Shown one piece after another: positions 1 through 12,900 of a DNA stretch of 64,000 nucleotides. The notes under the pieces were generated by a model. It was given only the letters and a program-made list of their open reading frames with translations, was not told where the DNA came from and did not search any database. Position numbers and translations under genes: made by a program. Position 1 is the first letter of the stretch, and the number at the start of each line of letters is the position of its first letter. The stretch is from Osmia lignaria lignaria (Eukaryota; Arthropoda; Insecta; Hymenoptera; Megachilidae), in NCBI RefSeq assembly GCF_051020975.1, contig NW_027478161.1, positions 25,890,001 through 25,954,000 on the forward strand, given 5' to 3'.

Positions 1-1931
1 AGAGACCTTTTTTGTAGAGAATTAGGTTTCCTACTTTTTATGTTGTATGATATTTTTTGATCAGATGCGTAGTTCTCAAGATATATCAAGATATTTAAAA
101 GTTCCGAAGCCGCACCAACATAATAGAGATACAGAAACACCGTGGCCCTTTCTTTGAGATAACTCTGCACTATTGCGAGCTGCAAATGCCACTTCGAGCT
201 TAGCTGTGCAGAAGAAGAACAACAAGAAGAAGAAATATCTCGAAATATGTCCGTCAGATCCCTTCCCTTGAGATAAATCTGCAAATATCACGGAAACGAA
301 GCGAGCTATGGCAAAATGTTAAGAGACCTTTTTTGTAGAGAATTAAGTTTCCTACTTTTTATCTTCTGTGATATTTTTTGATCAGATGCGTAGTTCTCGA
401 GATATATCAAGATATTTAAAAGTTCCGAAGCCGCACCAACATAATAGAGATACAGAAACACCGTGGCCCCTTTCTTTGAGATAACTCTGCACTATTGCGA
501 GCTGGAAATGCCACTTCCAGTTTAGCTGTGCAGAAGAGGAACAACAAGAAGAAGAAATATCTCGGAATATGTCCGTCAGGCCCCTTCCGTTGAGCTAAAT
601 CTGCAAATATCTCGGAAACGATGCCAGCTATGGGAAAATGTTAAGAGACCTTTTTTGTAGAGAATTATGTTTCCTACAATTTATGTTCTATGATATTTTT
701 TGATCAGAAGCGTAGTTTTCGAGATATATCGAGATATTTAAAAGTTCCAAAGCCGCACCAACATAATAGAGATACAGAAACACCGTGGCCCCTTTCTTTG
801 AGATAACTCTGCACTATTGCGAGCTGCAAATGCCACTTCCAGCTTAGCTGTGCAGAAGAAGAACAACAAGAAGAAGAAATATTTCGAAATGTGTCCGTCA
901 GGCCCCTTCCCTTGAGATAAATCTGCAAATATCTCGGAAACGAAGCGAGCTACGGCAAAATGTGAAGAGACCTTTTTTGTAGAAAATTCGGTTTCCTACT
1001 TTTTATGTTCTATGATATTTTTTGATCAGATGCGTAGTTCTCGAGATATATCAAGATATTTAAAAGTTCCGAAGCTGCACCAACATAATAGAGGTACAGA
1101 AACACCGTGGCCTCTTTCTTTGAGATAACTCTGCACTATTGCCAGCTGCAAATGCCACTTCCAGCTTAGCTGTGCAGAAGAGGAACAACAAGAAGAAGAA
1201 ATATCTCGGAATATGTCCGTCAGGCCCCTTCCGTTGAGCTAAATCTGCAAATATCTCGGAAACGAAGCGAGCTATGGCAAAATGTTAAGAGACCTTTTTT
1301 GTAGAGAATTAAGTTTCCTACTTTTTATGTTCTATGATATTTTTTGATCAGATGCGTAGTTCTCAAGATATATCAAGATATTTAAAAGTTCCGAAGCCGC
1401 ACCAACATAATAGAGATACAGAAACACCGTGGCCCCTTTCTTTGAGATAACTCTGCACTATTGCGAGCTGCAAATGCCACTTCGAGCTTAGCTGTGCAGA
1501 AGAAGAACAACAAGAAGAAGAAATATCTCGAAATATGTCCGTCAGACCCCTTCCCTTGAGATAAATCTGCAAATATCTCGGAAACGAAGCGAGCTATGGC
1601 AAAATGTTAAGAGACCTTTTTTGTAGAGAATTAAGTTTCCTACTTTTTATCTTCTATGATATTTTTTGATCAGATGCGTAGTTCTCGGGATATATCAAGA
1701 TATTTAAAAGTTCCGAAGCCGCACCAACATATTAGAGATACAGAAACACCGTGGCCCCTTTCTTTGAGATAACTCTGCACTATTGCGAGCTGCAAATGCC
1801 AGTTCGAGCTTAGCTGTGCAGAAGAAGCACAACAAGAACAAGAAATATCTCGGAATATGTCCGTCAGGCCCCTTCCCTTGAGCTAAATCTGCAAATATGT
1901 CGGAAACGATGCGAGATATGGCAAAACGTTA
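1..1931 (+). repeat. Divergent monomers, six copies at the left of the window
   Basis: Six monomers (starts 1, 322, 644, 966, 1288, 1610). The first is 321 bp because it lost one C in the CGTGGCCC run near 145-150. The first and fifth share private variants: CTCAAGATATATC, CACTTCGAGCTTAG and a GTCAGA form. This gives a hint of a tetramer spacing of about 1,287 bp. The second carries a rare set of changes near 528-640 (GAGGAACAAC, CGGAATATG, GAGCTAAATC, GATGCCAGCTATGGG) that reappears only 55 and 60 kb away. No gene is present. Confidence 0.85.
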
Positions 1932-3219
1932 AGAGACCTTTTTTGTGGAGAATTAAGTATCCTACTTTTTATGTTCTATGATATTTTTGGATCAGATGCG
2001 TAGTTCTCGAGATATATCAAGATATTTAAAAGTTCCGAAGCCGCACCAACATAATGGAGATACAGAAACACCGTGGCCCCTTTCTGTGAGATAACTCTGC
2101 ACTATTGCGAGCTGCAAATGCCAGTTCGAGCTTAGCTGTGCAGAAGAAGCACAACAAGAACAAGAAATATCTCGGAATATGTCCGTCAGGCCCCTTCCCT
2201 TGAGCTAAATCTGCAAACATGTCGGAAACGATGCGAGATATGGCAAAACGTTAAGAGACCTTTTTTGTGGAGAATTAAGTTTCCTACTTTTTATGTTCTA
2301 TGATATTTTTGGATCAGAGGCGTAGTTTTCGAGATATATCAAGATATTTAAAAGTTCCGAAGCCGCACCAACATAATGGAGATACAGAAACACCGTGGCC
2401 CCTTTCTGTGAGATAACTCTGCACTATTGCGAGCTGCAAATGCCAGTTCGAGCTTAGCTGTGCAGAAGAAGCACAACAAGAACAAGAAATATCTCGGAAT
2501 ATGTCCGTCAGGCCCCTTCCCTTGAGCTAAATCTGCAAATATGTCGGAAACGATGCGAGATATGGCAAAACGTTAAGAGACCTTTTTTGTGGAGAATTAA
2601 GTATCCTACTTTTTATGTTCTATGATATTTTTGGATCAGATGCGTAGTTCTCGAGATATATCAAGATATTTAAAAGTTCCGAAGCCGCACCAACATAATG
2701 GAGATACAGAAACACCGTGGCCCCTTTCTGTGAGATAACTCTGCACTATTGCGAGCTGCAAATGCCAGTTCGAGCTTAGCTGTGCAGAAGAAGCACAACA
2801 AGAACAAGAAATATCTCGGAATATGTCCGTCAGGCCCCTTCCCTTGAGCTAAATCTGCAAACATGTCGGAAACGATGCGAGATATGGCAAAACGTTAAGA
2901 GACCTTTTTTGTGGAGAATTAAGTTTCCTACTTTTTATGTTCTATGATATTTTTGGATCAGAGGCGTAGTTTTCGAGATATATCAAGATATTTAAAAGTT
3001 CCGAAGCCGCACCAACATAATGGAGATACAGAAACACCGTGGCCCCTTTCTGTGAGATAACTCTGCACTATTGCGAGCTGCAAATGCCAGTTCGAGCTTA
3101 GCTGTGCAGAAGAAGCACAACAAGAACAAGAAATATCTCGGAATATGTCCGTCAGGCCCCTTCCCTTGAGCTAAATCTGCAAACATGTCGGAAACGATGC
3201 GAGATATGGCAAAACGTTA
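1932..3219 (+). repeat. Dimeric higher-order repeat, 644 bp x 2
   Basis: Two monomer types alternate. The first (1932 and 2576) has GTGGAGAATTAAGTATCC and GATGCGTAGTTCTC. The second (2254 and 2898) has GTGGAGAATTAAGTTTCC and GAGGCGTAGTTTTC. Both types carry the local variants AATGGAGATAC, TTTCTGTGAG, GCACAACAAGAAC and GCAAAACGTTAAG. The monomer at 3220 continues the second type on its left side. The variants are almost confined to the first 7 kb, so this is a local amplification. Confidence 0.85.
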
Positions 3220-4507
3220 AGAGACCTTTTTTGTGGAGAATTAAGTTTCCTACTTTTTATGTTCTATGATATTTTTGGATCAGAGGCGTAGTTTTCGAGA
3301 TATATCAAGATATTTAAAAGTTCCGAAGCCGCACCAACATAATAGAGATACAGAAACACCGTGGCCCCTTTCTGTGAGATAACTCTGCACTATTGCGAGC
3401 TGCAAATGCCAGTTCGAGCTTAGCTGTGCGGAAGAAGCACAACAAGAACCAGAAATATCTCGGAATATGTCCGTCAGGCCCGTTCCTTTGAGATAAATCT
3501 GCAAATATCTCGGAAACGAAGCGAGCTATGGCAAAATGTTAAGAGACCTTTTTTGTAGAGAATTAAGTTTCCTACTTTTTATGTTCTATGATATTTTTTG
3601 ATCAGATGCGTAGTTCTCGGGATATATCAAGATATTTAAAAGTTCCGAAGCCGCACCAACATAATAGAGATACAGAAACACCGTGGCCCCTTTCTTTGAG
3701 ATAACTCTGCACTATTGCGAGCTGCAAATGCCACTTCGAGCTTAGCTGTGCGGAAGAAGCACAACAAGAACCAGAAATATCTCGGAATATGTCCGTCAGG
3801 CCCGTTCCTTTGAGCTGAATCTGCAAATATCTCGGAAACAATGCGAGCTATGGCAAAACGTTGAGAGACGCTTTTTGTAGGAAATTAAGTTTCCTACTAT
3901 TTATGTTCTATGATATTTTTTGATCAGATGCGTTGTTTTCGAGATATATCGAGATATTTAAAGGTTCCGAAGCCGCACCAACATAATAAAGATACATAAA
4001 CACCGTGGCCTCTTTCTTTGAGATAACTCTGCACTATTCCGAGCTGCAAATGTAACTTCCACTTTAGCTGTGCAGAAGAAGAACAACAAGAAGAAGAAAT
4101 ATCTCGAAATATGTCCGTCACGCCCCTTCCCTTGAAGTAAATCTGCAAATATCTCGGAAACGATGCGAGCTATGGCAAAATGATAAGAGACCTTTTTTGT
4201 AGAGAATTACGTTTCCTACAATTTAGGTTCTATGATATTTTTGGATCAGATGCGTAGTTTTCGAGATATATCGAGATATTTAAAGGTTCCGAAGCCGCAA
4301 CAACATAATAAAGATACATAAACACCGTGGCCTCTTTCTTTGAGATAACTCTGCACTATTCCGAGCTGCAAATGCCACTTCCAGCTTAGCTGTGCAGAAG
4401 AAGCACAACAAGAACAAGAAATATCTCGGAATATGTCCGTCAGGCCCCTTCCCTTGAGCTAAATCTGCAAATATGTCGGAAACGATGCGAGATATGGCAA
4501 AACGTTA
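2576..4507 (+). repeat. Six-monomer block, left copy of a long duplication
   Basis: Monomers at 2576, 2898, 3220, 3542, 3864 and 4186 correspond to those at 5151-6760. Private markers shared with the right copy include GACGCTTTTTGTAGGAAATT (near 3866 and 6119), GTAACTTCCACTTTAG (near 4052 and 6305), and ACGTTTCCTACAATTTAGG (near 4209 and 6462). Spacing is 2,575 bp for the first monomers and 2,253 bp for the last ones, because the right copy has one monomer fewer. It overlaps the dimer region because that amplification and this duplication share monomers. Confidence 0.85.
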
Positions 4508-5150
4508 AGAGACCTTTTTTGTGGAGAATTAAGTATCCTACTTTTTACGTTCTATGATATTTTTGGATCAGATGCGTAGTTCTCGAGATATATCAAGATA
4601 TTTAAAAGTTCCGAAGCCGCACCAACATAATGGAGATACAGAAACACCGTGGCCCCTTTCTGTGAGATAACTCTGCACTATTGCGAGCTGCAAATGCCAG
4701 TTCGAGCTTAGCTGTGCAGAAGAAGCACAACAAGAAGAAGAAATATCTCGAAATATGTCCGTCAGGCCCCTTCCCTTGAGATAAATCTCCAAATATCTCG
4801 GAAACGAAGCGAGCTACGGCAAAATGTTAACAGACTTTTATGTAGAAAATTAGGTTTCCTACTTTTTATGTTCTATGATATTTTTTGATCAGATGCGTAG
4901 TTCTCGAGATATATCAAGATATTTAAAAGTTCCGAAGCCGCACCCACATAATGGAGATACAGAAACACCGTGGCCCCTTTCTGTGAGATAACTCTGCACT
5001 ATTGCGAGCTGCAAATGCCAGTTCGAGCTTAGCTGTGCAGAAGAAGCACAACAAGAACAAGAAATATCTCGGAATATGTCCGTCAGGCCCCTTCCCTTGA
5101 GCTAAATCTGCAAATATGTCGGAAACGATGCGAGATATGGCAAAACGTTA

Positions 5151-6760
5151 AGAGACCTTTTTTGTGGAGAATTAAGTATCCTACTTTTTATGTTCTATGA
5201 TATTTTTGGATCAGATGCGTAGTTCTCGAGATATATCAAGATATTTAAAAGTTCCGAAGCCGCACCAACATAATGGAGATACAGAAACACCGTGGGCCCT
5301 TTCTGTGAGATAACTCTGCACTATTGCGAGCTGCAAATGCCAGTTCGAGCTTAGCTGTGCAGAAGAAGCACAACAAGAACAAGAAATATCTCGGAATATG
5401 TCCGTCAGGCCCCTTCCCTTGAGCTAAATCTGCAAACATGTCGGAAACGATGCGAGATATGGCAAAACGTTAAGAGACCTTTTTTATGGAGAATTAAGTT
5501 TCCTACTTTTTATGTTCTATGATATTTTTGGATCAGAGGCGTAGTTTTCGAGATATATCAAGATATTTAAAAGTTCCGAAGCCGCACCAACATAATGGAG
5601 ATACAGAAACACCGTGGCCCCTTTCTGTGAGATAACTCTGCACTATTGCGAGCTGCAAATGCCAGTTCGAGCTTAGCTGTGCAGAAGAAGCACAACAAGA
5701 ACAAGAAATATCTCGGAATATGTCCGTCAGGCCCCTTCCCTTGAGCTAAATCTGCAAACATGTCGGAAACGATGCGAGATATGGCAAAACGTTAAGAGAC
5801 CTTTTTTGTGGAGAATTAAGTTTCCTACTTTTTATGTTCTATGATATTTTTGGATCAGAGGCGTAGTTTTCGAGATATATCAAGATATTTAAAAGTTCCG
5901 AAGCCGCACCAACATAATAGAGATACAGAAACACCGTGGCCCCTTTCTGTGAGATAACTCTGCACTATTGCGAGCTGCAAATGCCAGTTCGAGCTTAGCT
6001 GTGCGGAAGAAGCAGAACAAGAACCAGAAATATCTCGGAATATGTCCGTCAGGCCCGTTCCTTTGAGCTGAATCTGCAAATATCTCGGAAACAATGCGAG
6101 CTATGGCAAAACGTTGAGAGACGCTTTTTGTAGGAAATTAAGTTTCCTACTATTTATGTTCTATGATATTTTTTGATCAGATGCGTTGTTTTCGAGATAT
6201 ATCGAGATATTTAAAGGTTCCGAAGCCGCACCAACATAATAAAGATACATAAACACCGTGGCCTCTTTCTTTGAGATAACTCTGCACTATTCCGAGCTGC
6301 AAATGTAACTTCCACTTTAGCTGTGCAGAAGAAGAACAACAAGAAGAAGAAATATCTCGAAATATGTCCGTCACGCCCCTTCCCTTGAAGTAAATCTGCA
6401 AATATCTCGGAAACGATGCGAGCTATGGCAAAATGATAAGAGACCTTTTTTGTAGAGAATTACGTTTCCTACAATTTAGGTTCTATGATATTTTTGGATC
6501 AGATGCGTAGTTTTCGAGATATATCGAGATATTTAAAGGTTCCGAAGCCGCAACAACATAATAAAGATACATAAACACCGTAGCCTCTTTCTTTGAGATA
6601 ACTCTGCACTATTCCGAGCTGCAAATGCCACTTCCAGCTTAGCTGTGCAGAAGAAGCACAACAAGAACAAGAAATATCTCGGAATATGTCCGTCAGGCCC
6701 CTTCCCTTGAGCTAAATCTGCAAATATCTCGGAAACAATGCGAGCTATGGCAAAATATTA
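5151..6760 (+). repeat. Five-monomer block, right copy of the long duplication
   Basis: Monomers at 5151, 5473, 5795, 6117 and 6439 match 2576, 2898, 3220/3542, 3864 and 4186. The monomer at 5795 is a hybrid: its left part has the GTGGAG and GAGGCGTAGTTTTC markers of 3220, while its right part has the GAGCTGAATC, AACAATGCGAG and ACGTTGAGAGACGC markers of 3542. Between the copies, 4508-5150 holds two divergent monomers. The one at 4830 has lost one base in its start (AGACTTTTATG). Confidence 0.85.
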
Positions 6761-8370
6761 AGAGACCTTTTTTGTAGGAAATTAAGTTTCCTACTATTTA
6801 TGCTCTATGATATTTTTTGATCAGATGCGTAGTTCTCGAGATATATCAAGATATTTAAAAGTTCCGAAGCCGCACCAACATAATAGAGATACAGAAACAC
6901 CGTGGCCCCTTTCTTTGAGATAACTCTGCACTAGTGCGAGCCGCAAATGCCACTTCCAGCTTAGCTGTGCAGAAGAAGAACAACAAGAAGAAGAAATATC
7001 TCGAAATATGTCCGTCAGAACCCTTCCCTTGAGATAAATCTGCAAATATCTCGGAAACGAAGCGAGCTATGGCAAAATGTTGAGAGACCTTTTTTGTAGA
7101 GAATTATGTTTCCTACAATTTATGTTCTATGATATTTTTTGATCAGATTCGTAGTTCTCGAGATATATCAAGATATTTAAAAGATCCGAAGCCGCACCAA
7201 CATAATAGAGATACAGAAACACCGTGGCCCCTTTCTTTGAGATAACTCTGCACTATTGCGAGCTGCAAATGCCACTTCCAGGTTAGCTGTGCAGAAGAAG
7301 AACAACAAGAAGAAGAAATATCTCGAAATATGTCCGTCAGGCCCCTTCCCTTGAGATAAATCTGCAAATATCTCGGAAACGAAGCGGGCTATGGCAAAAT
7401 GTTAAGAGACCTTTTTTGTAGAGAATTAAGTTTTCTACTTTTTATGTTCCAGGATATTTTTTGTTCAGATGCGTAGTTCTCGAGATATATCAAGATATTT
7501 AAAAGTTCCGAAGCTGCACCAACATAATAGAGATACAGAAACACCGTGGCCCCTTTCTTTGAGATAACTCTGCACTAGTGCGAGCCGCAAATGCCACTTC
7601 CAGCTCAGCTGTGCAGAAGAAGAACAACAAGAAGAAGAAATATCTCGAAATATGTCCGTTAGGCCCCTTCCCTTGAGATAAATGTGCAAATATCTCGGAA
7701 ACGAAGCGAGCTATGGCAAAATGTTGAGAGACCTTTTTTGTAGAGAATTAAGTTTCCTACTATTTATGTTCTATGATATTTTTTGATCAGATGCGTAGTT
7801 CTCGAGATATATCAAGATATTTAAAAGTTCCGAAGCCGCACCAACATAATAGAGATACAGAAACACCGTGGCCCCTTTCTTTGAGATAACTCTGCACTAT
7901 TGCGAGCTACAAATGCCACTTCCAGCTTCGCTGTGCAGAAGAAGAACAACAAGAAGAAGAAATATCTCGAAATATGTCCGTCAGGCCCCTTCCCTTGAGA
8001 TAAATCTGCACATATCTCGGAAACGAAGCGAGCTATGGCAAAATGTTAAGAGACCTTTTTTGTAGAGAATTAAGTTACCTACTTTTTATGTTCTATGATA
8101 TTATTTGATCAGATGCGTAGTTCTCGAGATATATCAAGATATTTAAAAGTTCCGAAGCCGCACCAACATAATAGAGATACAGAAACACCGTGGCCCCTTT
8201 CTTTGAGATAACTCTGCACTATTGCGAGCTGCAAATGCCACTTCCAGCTTAGCTGTGCAGAAGAAGAACAACAAGAAGAAGAAATATCTCGAAACATATC
8301 CGTCAGGCCCCTTCCCTTGAGATAAATCTGCAAATATCTCGGAAACGAAGCGAGCTATGGCAAAATGTTA
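6761..8370 (+). repeat. Five monomers including the first copy of a recurrent four-monomer cassette
   Basis: After one monomer at 6761, the cassette runs 7083-8370. Its members are recognisable by private variants: TTAAAAGATCCGAAG with CCACTTCCAGG (7083); TTCCAGGATATTTTTTGTTC and GCTGCACC and GTTAGGCC and AAATGTGC (7405); GAGCTACAAATG with TCCAGCTTCGC (7727); and AAGTTACCTAC with ATATTATTTGATC (8049). The same order recurs at 12556, 16097, 18029 and 19639. This cassette is a unit of exchange rather than a regular HOR. Confidence 0.85.
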
Positions 8371-9658
8371 AGAGACTTTATTTGTAGAGAATTATGTTTC
8401 CTACAGTTTATGTTCTATGATATTTTTTGATCAGAAGCGTAGTTTTCGAGATATATCGAGATATTTAAAAGTCCCGAAGCCGCACCAACATAATAGAGAT
8501 ACAGAAACACCGTGGCCCCTTTCTTTGAGATAACTCTGCACTATTGCGAGCTGCAAATGCCACTTCCAGCATAGCTCTGCAGAAGAAGAACAACAAGAAG
8601 AAGAAATATCTCGAAATATGTCCGTCAGGCCCCTTCCCTTGAGATAAATCTGCAAATATCTCGGAAACGAAGCGACCTATGGCAAAATGTTAAGAGACGT
8701 TTTTTGTAGAGAATTATGTTTCCTACAATTTATGTTCTATGATAGTTTTTGATCAGAAGCGTAGTTTTCGAGATATATCGAGATATTTAAAAGTTCCGAA
8801 GCCGCACCAACATAATAGAGATACAGAAACACCGTGGCCCCTTTCTTTGAGATAACTCTGCACTATTCCGAGCTGCAAATGCCACTTCCAGCTTAGCTGT
8901 GCAGAGGAAGAACAACAAGAAGAAGAAATATCTCGAAACATGTCCGTCAGGGCCCTTCCCTTGAGATAAATCTGCAAATATCTCGGAAACGAAGCGAGCT
9001 ATGGCAAAATGTTAAGAGACTTTATTTGTAGAGAATTATGTTTCCTACAGTTTATGTTCTATGATATTTTTTGATCAGAAGCGTAGTTTTCGAGATATAT
9101 CGAGATATTTAAAAGTCCCGAAGCCGCACCAACATAATAGAGATACAGAAACACCGTGGCCCCTTTCTTTGAGATAACTCTGCACTATTGCGAGCTGCAA
9201 ATGCCACTTCCAGCATAGCTCTGCAGAAGAAGAACAACAAGAAGAAGAAATATCTCGAAATATGTCCGTCAGGCCCCTTCCCTTGAGATAAATCTGCAAA
9301 TATCTCGGAAACGAAGCGACCTATGGCAAAATGTTAAGAGACGTTTTTTGTAGAGAATTATGTTTCCTACAATTTATGTTCTATGATAGTTTTTGATCAG
9401 AAGCGTAGTTTTCGAGATATATCGAGATATTTAAAAGTTCCGAAGCCGCACCAACATAATAGAGATACAGAAACACCGTGGCCCCTTTCTTTGAGATAAC
9501 TCTGCACTATTCCGAGCTGCAAATGCCACTTCCAGCTTAGCTGTGCAGAGGAAGAACAACAAGAAGAAGAAATATCTCGAAACATGTCCGTCAGGGCCCT
9601 TCCCTTGAGATAAATCTGCAAATATCTCGGAAACGAAGCGAGCTATGGCAAAATGTTA
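8371..9658 (+). repeat. Dimeric higher-order repeat, 644 bp x 2
   Basis: 8371-9014 and 9015-9658 look almost identical by eye. The first monomer of each pair has AGAGACTTTATTTG, CTACAGTTTATG, AAAAGTCCCG and CCAGCATAGCTCTGC. The second has AGAGACGTTTTTTG, TATGATAGTTTTTG, GCAGAGGAAG and CGTCAGGGCCC. Such tight sharing of private variants implies recent duplication. The next monomer (9659-9980) starts in the same way as the first member but carries GCGACCTGCAAATG and ends the run. Confidence 0.9.
8447..8663. repeat. Inverted CGAGATAT / ATATCTCG cores within one monomer (haplotype A example)
   Basis: In this haplotype A copy, 8451-8466 is the reverse complement of 8604-8619 at 15 of 16 positions, giving inverted arms with 137 bp between them. 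Another CGAGATAT begins at about 8448, 10 bp before the CGAGATATTT at 8457-8466. A further AAATATCTCG lies 50 bp downstream of the one at 8604-8613. The monomer thus has two cores on one strand 10 bp apart, and two on the other strand 50 bp apart. In haplotype T the second forward core is CAAGATATTT, one base off. Spacings near multiples of a helical turn would suit a DNA-binding protein or phased bending; this is inference, no binding protein is known to me. Confidence 0.7.
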
Positions 9659-9980
9659 AGAGACTTTATTTGTAGAGAATTATGTTTCCTACAATTTACG
9701 TTCTGTGATATTTTTTGATCAGAAGCGTAGTTTTCGAGATATATCGAGATATTTAAAAGTTCCGAAGCCGCACCAACATAATAGAGATACAGAAACACCG
9801 TGGCCCCTTTCTTTGAGATAACTCTGCACTATTGCGACCTGCAAATGCCACTTCCAGCTTAGCTGTGCAGAAGAAGAACAACAAGAAGAAGAAATATCTC
9901 GAAATATGTCCGTCAGGCCCCTTCCCTTGAGATAAATCTGCAAATATCTCGGAAACGAAGCGAGCTATGGCAAAATGTTA

Positions 9981-12900
9981 AGAGACCTTTTTTGTAGAGA
10001 ATTAAGTTTCCTACTATTTATGTTCTATGATATTTTTTGATCAGATGCGTAGTTCTCGAGATATATCAAGATATTTAAAAGTTCCGAAGCCGCACCAACA
10101 TAATAGAGATACAGAAACACCGTGGCCCCTTTCTTTGAGATAACTCTGCACTATTGCGAGCTACAAATGCCACTTCCAGCTTCGCTGTGCAGAAGAAGAA
10201 CAACAAGAAGAAGAAATATCTCGAAATATGTCCGTCAGGCCCCTTCCCTTGAGATAAATCTGCACATATCTCGGAAACGAAGCGAGCTATGGCAAAATGT
10301 TAAGAGACCTTTTTTGTAGAGAATTAAGTTACCTACTTTTTATATTCTATGATATTATTTGATCAGATGCGTAGTTCTCGAGATATATCAAGATATTTAA
10401 AAGTTCCGAAGCCGCACCAACATAATAGAGATACAGAAACACCGTGGCCCCTTTCTTTGAGATAACTCTGCACTATTGCGAGCTGCAAATGCCACTTCCA
10501 GCTTAGCTGTGCAGAAGAAGAACAACAAGAAGAAGAAATATCTCGAAATATGTCCGTCAGACCCCTTCCCTTGAGATAAATCTGCAAATATCTCGGAAAC
10601 GAAGCGAGCTATGGCAAAATGTTAAGAGACCTTTTTTGTAGAGAATTATGTTTCCTACAATTTACGTTCTATGATATTTTTTGATCAGAAGCGTAGTTTT
10701 CGAGATATATCGAGATATTTAAAAGTTCCGAAGCCGCACCAACATAATAGAGATACAGAAACACCGTGGCCCCTTTCTTTGAGATAACTCTGCACTATTG
10801 CGACCTGCAAATGCCACTTCCAGCTTAGCTGTGCAGAAGAAGAACAACAAGAAGAAGAAATATCTCGATATATGTCCGTCAGGCCCCTTCCCTTGAGATA
10901 AATCTGCAAATATCTCGGAAACGAAGCGAGCTATGGCAAAATGTTAAGAGACTTTATTTGTAGAGAATTATGTTTCCTACAATTTACGTTCTGTGATATT
11001 TTTTGATCAGAAGCGTAGTTTTCGAGATATATCGAGATATTTAAAAGTTCCGAAGCCGCACCAACATAATAGAGATACAGAAACACCGTGGCCCCTTTCT
11101 TTGAGATAACTCTGCACTATTGCGACCTGCAAATGCCACTTCCAGCTTAGCTGTGCAGAAGAAGAACAACAAGAAGAAGAAATATCTCGAAATATGTCCG
11201 TCAGGCCCCTTCCCTTGAGATAAATCTGCAAATATCTCGGAAACGAAGCGAGCTATGGCAAAATGTTAAGAGACCTTTTTTGTAGAGAATTAAGTTTCCT
11301 ACTTTTTATGTTCTATGATATTTTTTGATCAGATGCGTAGATCTCGAGATATATCAAGATATTTAAAAGTTCCGAAGCCGCACCAACATAATAGAGATAC
11401 AGAAACACCGTGGCCCCATTCTTTGAGATAACTCTGCACTATTGCGAGCTGCAAATGCCACTTCCAGCTTCGCTGTGCAGAAGAAGAACAACAAGAAGAA
11501 GAAATATCTCGAAATATGTCCGTCAGGCCCCTTCCTTGAGATAAATCTGCAAATATCTCGGAAACGAAGCGAGCTATGGCAAAGTGTTAAGAGACCTTTT
11601 TTGTAGAGAATTAAGTTTCCTACTTTTTATGTTCTATGATATTTTTTGATCAGATGCGTAGCTCTCGAGATATATCAAGATAATTAAAAGTTCCGAAGCC
11701 GCACCAACATAATAGAGATACAGAAACACCGTGGCCCCTTTCTTTGAGATAACTCTGCACTATTGCGAGCTGGAAATGCCACTTCCAGTTTAGCTGTGCA
11801 GAAGGAGAACAACAAGAAGAAGAAATATCTCGAAACATGTCCGTCAGGCCCCTTTCCTTGAGATAAATCTGCAAATATCTCGGAAACGAAGCGAGCTATG
11901 GCAAAATATTAAGAGACTTTATTTGTAGAGAATTATGTTTCCTAAAATTTATGTTCTATGATATTTTTTGATCAGAAGCGTAGTTTTCGAGATATATCGA
12001 GATATTTAAAAGTTCCGAAGCCGCACCAACATAATAAAGATACAGAAACACCGTGGCCCCTTTCTTTGAGATAACTCTGCCCTATTGCGAGCTGGAAATG
12101 CCACTTCCAGTTTAGCTGTGCAGAAGAAGAACAACAAAAAGAAGAAATATCTCGAAACATGTCCGTCAGGCCCCTTCCCTTGAGATAAATCTGCAAATAT
12201 CTCGGAAACGAAGCGAGCTATGGCAAAATGTTAAGAGACCTTTTTTGTGGAGAATTAAGTTTGCTACTTTTTATGTTCTATGATATTTTTTGATCAGATG
12301 CGTAGTTCTCGAGATATATCAAGATATTTAAAAGTTCCGAAGCCGCACCAACATAATAGAGATACAGAAACACCGTGGCCCCTTTCTTTGAGATAACTCT
12401 GCACTATTGCGATCTGCAAATGCCACTTCCAGCTTAGCTGTGCAGAAGAAGAACAACGAGAAGAAGAAATATCTCGAAATATGTCCGTCAGGCCCCTTCC
12501 CTTGAGATAAATCTGCAAATATCTCGGAAACGAAGCGAGCTATGGCAAAATGTTGAGAGACCTTTTTTGTAGAGAATTATGTTTCCTACAATTTATGTTC
12601 TATGATATTTTTTGATCAGATTCGTAGTTCTCGAGATATATCACGATATTTAAAAGATCCGAAGCCGCACCAACATAATAGAGATACAGAAACACCGTGG
12701 CCCCATTCTTTGAGATAACTCTGCACTATTGCGAGCTGCAAATGCCACTTCCAGGTTAGCTGTGCAGAAGAAGAACAACAAGAAGAAGAAATATCTCGAA
12801 ATATGTCCGTCAGGCCCCTTCCCTTGAGATAAATCTGCAAATATCTCGGAAATGAAGCGGGCTATGGCAAAATGTTAAGAGACCTTTTTTGTAGAGAATT

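Noticed and set aside
11530..11540. Single-C losses as sequencing errors in homopolymers
   Set aside because: The loss near 11533 is shared with the HOR sister site near 14754, and those near 58606, 62791 and 63112 share the same context, so at least these are inherited. The isolated ones near 148 and 4836 remain open.
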